22,500 nucleotides of DNA, taken from contig JAQGDQ010000462.1 of the NCBI GenBank assembly GCA_030141605.1, forward strand, positions 117,501 to 140,000, in the 5' to 3' direction. Of the stretch, positions 18,938 to 22,500 are shown piece by piece (positions within the stretch are counted from its first letter, which is position 1; each line of letters starts with the position of its first letter). Source of the DNA: Tubiluchus corallicola. Its lineage: Eukaryota; Priapulida; Priapulimorpha; Priapulimorphida; Tubiluchidae. The translations under genes and the position numbers were made by a program. The notes beneath the pieces are model-generated. The model saw only the letters and a list, made by a program, of their open reading frames with translations, searched no databases and was not told where the DNA came from.

Positions 18938-19225
18938 ACACTTCCCTGTCGCAAAGTGCGATTTAGCCTTTAGAACTGCGAAAGGCTAGATTCAAATGCA
19001 GCTTTGCCATACCGAGACAGCAGATACAATAATAAGCAACTGTAAACCCTACTGTCTCTGGACAAACACAAAAGCAAGATATACAATATATCAATTACGA
19101 TATATAAATAAATAAAAGTAAACAAACATCTGGAAAGGTGTTAACAACAAGATAACAATTTAGTGATTTTGACAGCGTTTTTGACACTTACATAGATAAA
19201 TTAAGAATATCGCTTAAAAAATTTC

Positions 19226-19495
19226 TGCAGATTAAAGGGTCGGTGTCACGAAATTCCTGGACATTGCTTAAATTTAGATTGTATTTTTCTCTCGCTGCTT
19301 TTGCTAAATGGCAAACAGTAACGACGCGTTCTTCATGTTACAATGCTTTACTGCACGGGATCCTATATAATGGATCTAGTTATATTTCCTGTAATGACAT
19401 CAATTTGAGGAAAATTAAATTTGTTCACTTGCGCTACATCTTCCCAAAAAGTTGAAGAGGTTACGAAACGCGTTATTGTGAGGCACCTTTAAGTG
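19226..19495. mobile_element. Possible small TTAA-ended inverted-repeat element
   Basis: The left end ATTAAAGGGTCGGTGTCACG and the reverse complement of the right end, CTTAAAGGTGCCTCACAATA, share TTAAAGG and a CTCAC/GTCAC core but differ elsewhere. Size (~270 bp), AT-rich interior and terminal TTAAAGG would fit a MITE. Similarity is short and may be chance. The ORF at 19243-19455 has no motif. Confidence 0.25.
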
Positions 19496-19589
19496 TAAAT
19501 GTGTGGTAGTAACATTTTCACATCTTTTTAAAAAGCAGTGTTTATGGCTCAGATTGTTTTGAGCAATGGTTCAAGACTGGGCCTAGTTT

Positions 19590-20360
19590 TACTTTAAAGC
19601 ATAAGAAAGCCCTCCACATACACAAAACTTAAAAAAATCGTCTTGAAATTTCATACTAGTTACGTACAGCCTTTTTGCAAAAAGAGCTTGCATCGGCAGT
19701 AATGCGGTTGAAAACTTGTAAATTTAAGCTTCAGTTGAAACAAGTTTATATAATATCGCGTGAAGTTTGAAAAAAATAATGAAAGCATTTGTAGTATACA
19801 TATTACTTACAGCGCAAAATGTTAAATTGCAGTATCTTGTCAATATGTTTAAAAAACGTTTTTTTGGTTAGTGAGTGGCACACCCTGCAGGGGGAGCCAG
19901 CGTTTATTTTACGAATTGGTGAAAGCATTTGTAGCATACATGTTACTTACATCGCAAAATGTTAAATTGTAGTATCTTGTCAATATGATGAAAAAAACAT
20001 TTTAAAAACATTAGTGAATGGCGCACCCTGCAGGTGGAGCCAGCGACAATTTAACAATTTTTGAAAGCATTTTAAATTTTAATTTAAAGTTACATAAGTC
20101 TTTCCAGCAGGTAAGCAAAATGCTAAGTAATACAGATTTGCACGGTAGGTTTTTCGGGACATAATTTAACATTGTCCTTTCTCCCCCTGATTTACATTTG
20201 CATAAGTGACGCTATGTAATGGCACCGTCGGAACAGTATTGCGGGAGATTTAAAATGAAAACAAACAAAAATTTCTTTTAATGCGAATAAGATATACTCA
20301 TAAATATGCTGTAATTTTTCTGAAATCTACTTCAGGCACACCTTTTCGTGTCCTTTAATT
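19590..20360 (-). repeat. Long inverted repeat, right arm
   Basis: Reverse-complement partner of 17401-18066. It is about 105 bp longer, in part because of a private internal tandem duplication (19781-20062). The outermost matched bases are CTGAAATCTACTTCAGGCAC...CTTTTCGTGTCCTTTAATT. Beyond 20360 similarity fades, with no obvious target-site duplication. Confidence 0.8.
19781..20062. repeat. 140-bp tandem duplication inside the right arm
   Basis: GAAAGCATTTGTAG begins at 19781 and again at 19921, with a third GAAAGCATTT at 20063, giving periods of 140 and 142. Each unit carries TATCTTGTCAATATG and a GCACACCCTGCAGG / GCGCACCCTGCAGG box followed by GGAGCCAGCG. The left arm has one copy of this unit. 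Confidence 0.85.
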
Positions 20361-21354
20361 AATTAAGTACTTGTAATTGCTGCTTGGTAGAACAAAAGCC
20401 CACTTCGAAAGAAATGAAAAATGGCGGCATCTTGAAAAAGTAGAACTGCATTTCAATATATTCGTAAAAAACTGAGTTAAACATCCCAATACAACGCAGT
20501 TTCATGGGTAACATTTTTGAAAATATTGATTTAATAGAATTTTTGCTGGAGAGGCACTGAACAAAGCTTGGAGGTCATTTTGAAAACAGCTAAAACGGCG
20601 GCAATTCAAACTGCTAATACGTATCATGTTTGGCGCTTTAAATTCAGTCATCGAAATTTCACAGTTTGAGATATTATCTTTGCAAAATTATAGACAATGT
20701 GATTACAATGCCAGCCAAATTTCACCTTTCTGTTGCACAGTTATCAGTTCTATTGCTTACAACAATGTAAAAATCATTATATAGTCGTTATGGAAAGCGC
20801 GCTAACTGAGATTTTATTAAAATATTAGTGCAGAGATCTCTGATTTAAAATTCACTAATCGTACTATTAAAAATGTTAGTCATCCTAATTACTAATTAAA
20901 CCTTGGAAAATAGTGAGTAGTTTTCATAGGAAGCGGAAAGACTGAGAGACTTAAAGTGACTAGAAGTAAGACCAAAAGTAACAGAAATCCAAATAATATT
21001 TGTGTTTAACAAACTGTTATTAATAAGTGAATTATGGCAGTTAAATAGAAAAAAAATTATTAAACTTCTGATGATGAAAGTGATTTCTCGACTCTTTACG
21101 CACTTACGCGCGCTCACCTCAAGAAAACAAAATTCTTGAAAATAAATCACTTCGCACAATGGAATTCTAGTAGCACAATATTCACATTCCAACTAGACAC
21201 ATGTTTTTTTGCATAAAAAAGCACTGATAACGTATTTTGCACAAAAATCAGCTCTTTAATACTGCAGTTAAATGTTAACTCGTAAATTATTTGCGTGGGT
21301 TTAGAGATCATCTCATGTAGTGAGAGTCGCTCCCAGTATCTGACAGCTAACTCT
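20361..21354. other. AT-rich region without a recognisable gene
   Basis: About 1 kb. Minus-strand ORFs at 20896-21192 and 21147-21395 show no motif. Two ATGGCGGC/ACGGCGGC-type words (20411, 20594) are noted without interpretation. Confidence 0.45.
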
Positions 21355-21840
21355 GATACGCGTGATCGCGACAGCTCTGATGCGCATGGTCGCAATAACT
21401 GAAACGCATGATCGAGATAGCTCTAATGCGCATGATCGCGACAGCTCTGATGCGCATGATCGTAATAACTGATGCGCACGACCGTGATAGCTCTGATGCG
21501 CATGATCGTAATAACCGATGCGTTTGATCGCGATAGCTCTGATGCGCATGATCGTAATAACTGATGCGTTTGATCGCGATAGCTCTGATGCGCATGATCG
21601 TAATAACTGATGCGTTTGATCGCGATAGCTCTGATGCGCATGATCGTAATAACTGATGCGTTTGATCGCGATAGCTCTAATGCGCATGATCGTAATGACT
21701 GATGCGCTTGATCGCAGTAGCTCTAATGCGCATGATCGTGATACCTCTGATGCGCTTGATCGCAGTAGCTCTAATGCGCATGATCGTGATAGCTCTGATG
21801 CGCATGATCGCAATAACTCTGATACGCATGACAACAATAA
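21355..21840. repeat. CpG-rich 24/22-bp palindromic satellite
   Basis: Twenty full units (13 of 24 bp, 7 of 22 bp, 466 bp in all) plus a partial end. Every unit is a variant of GATGCGCATGATCGxxATAxCT. In the centre, 24- and 22-bp forms alternate strictly, making a 46-bp higher-order repeat (units 7 to 16). The 24-bp form mostly carries GATCGCGATAGCTCT and the 22-bp form GATCGTAATAACT. The palindromes ATGCGCAT and ATCGCGAT recur throughout. Alternation of lengths shifts the reading frame, so the Arg/Ser-rich minus-strand ORF 21867-21313 is an artefact. Confidence 0.95.
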
Positions 21841-22300
21841 ATTAATATTTCGACTGAACATGCGCAATGCGCCAAAAACTTGCAGTCTTTAATAAAACGA
21901 AAGCAATCTTTGCGTAACTTTTTGTTTGGCAAAAAAACATACACCAATTTAAAGAAAAGAACAAATTACTGTTATCACTTAGACTTAGAAAATAATTATC
22001 ATGTCATAGATAAGCAGATGATGTCCATTTTGATGTCTAATAAATTCATGGTCGTGGAAGGTACAAGAATTGTCATCAGGTCTATCAAAACCATGTCTAT
22101 TTTGTTGTATTACGTGGGTTGTAACAATAGTTTCTTTGTTAGCTTTTTCTTAACATTTTTAATGCGTGTTCCTGTTTTTCAGTAAAATTTGTTTTTCCAA
22201 ATGATTATTGCTGACTTATCTACGCTACGTAATAGAAATGAAAAAATCATGATTTTTTGTTTACCTAATGATTAATAATAAACAAGAGTATTACCTTTTT
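21841..22300. other. AT-rich region without a recognisable gene
   Basis: The plus-strand ORF 21880-22185 (101 codons) has no motif and AT-driven composition. No RNA gene or repeat was identified. Confidence 0.4.
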
Positions 22301-22500
22301 GGTACTGTTGCTTACATATATATCTGTAGTATCATATACATGGGCATAGAGCTGGAAAGTTCGCCATCTGGTATCTGTTTCTTACACATATATATCTGTA
22401 GTATCATATACATGGGCATAGAGCTGGAAAGTTGCGCCATCTGGTATCTGTTTCTTACACATATATATCTGTAGTATCATATACATGGGCATAGAGCTGG
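22301..22500. repeat. 72/73-bp tandem repeat leaving the right edge
   Basis: TCTGTAGTATCATATACATG occurs at 22323, 22395 and 22468 (periods 72 and 73). Each unit includes GGTATCTGTTTCTTAC, a TATATA stretch, GGGCATAGAGCTGG and GCGCCATCT. At least 2.7 copies are present and the array is cut by the window end. The ORF at 22268-22474 is a product of the repeat. Confidence 0.95.

Noticed and set aside
21313-21867. 184-codon Arg/Ser-rich minus ORF over the satellite
   Set aside because: Frame changes with each 22-bp unit and there is no non-repeat domain; it is a composition artefact.

Overview
This window looks like an AT-rich, intron-containing, transposon-laden piece of an invertebrate animal genome. 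Genes are split into short exons with GT..AG boundaries. There are LINE and Ty3/Gypsy-type retroelement remnants, several divergent DNA-repeat families and many tandem arrays. The WSC-domain gene and the LINE type (C-terminal CPHC zinc finger, AAC-repeat tail) fit a marine invertebrate such as a cnidarian, sponge, mollusc or cephalochordate. The sequence alone does not settle the species. Nothing bacterial or viral was recognised: no operons, CRISPR array, rRNA or tRNA gene.

Region 1 (1-4540): the 5' part of a minus-strand gene for a secreted or membrane protein with tandem WSC domains. A signal-peptide exon (4227-4167) is followed by two WSC exons (2500-2159 and 462-139). All junctions are phase 1 and both WSC exons are symmetric. 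The gene runs off the left edge. Intron 2 carries the C-terminal stub of a LINE reverse-transcriptase protein.

Region 2 (4537-7736): a 48-bp minisatellite of 21 strictly regular copies plus degenerate ends, then about 2.1 kb with nothing recognisable.

Region 3 (7737-14180): copy A of a dispersed repeat, a heavily broken Ty3/Gypsy-like element (gag, CCHC knuckle, protease, then integrase zinc-binding region with no reverse transcriptase between), a LINE 3' end on the minus strand, and right against it a probable LRR exon on the plus strand. A CA/CG microsatellite and copy B of the dispersed repeat follow; copy B is itself interrupted by a retroelement 3' tail.

Region 4 (14214-17160): a 426-bp ATT microsatellite, a ~600-bp element with terminal inverted repeats built on GTGGAC motifs and bracketed by a 53-bp direct repeat, then a fragment of the dispersed repeat in opposite orientation (copy C) whose end has been amplified into a 20-copy 18-bp minisatellite.

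Region 5 (17401-20360): a ~3-kb structure with long (~0.67-0.77 kb) diverged inverted arms. Its spacer carries a broken ORF with CxxC pairs and a coiled coil. The right arm contains a private 140-bp tandem duplication.

Region 6 (20361-22500): unannotatable AT-rich DNA, a CpG-rich 24/22-bp alternating satellite made of ATGCGCAT and ATCGCGAT palindromes, and a 73-bp tandem repeat leaving the right edge.

Only the WSC gene, and perhaps the LRR exon, look like host coding sequence. Most of the rest is mobile-element debris and tandem repeats. No confident novel functional system was found. The most unusual things are the minisatellite whose single-copy precursor is visible elsewhere in the window, the palindromic CpG satellite, the long inverted-repeat element, and the pol order of the Gypsy-like relic.
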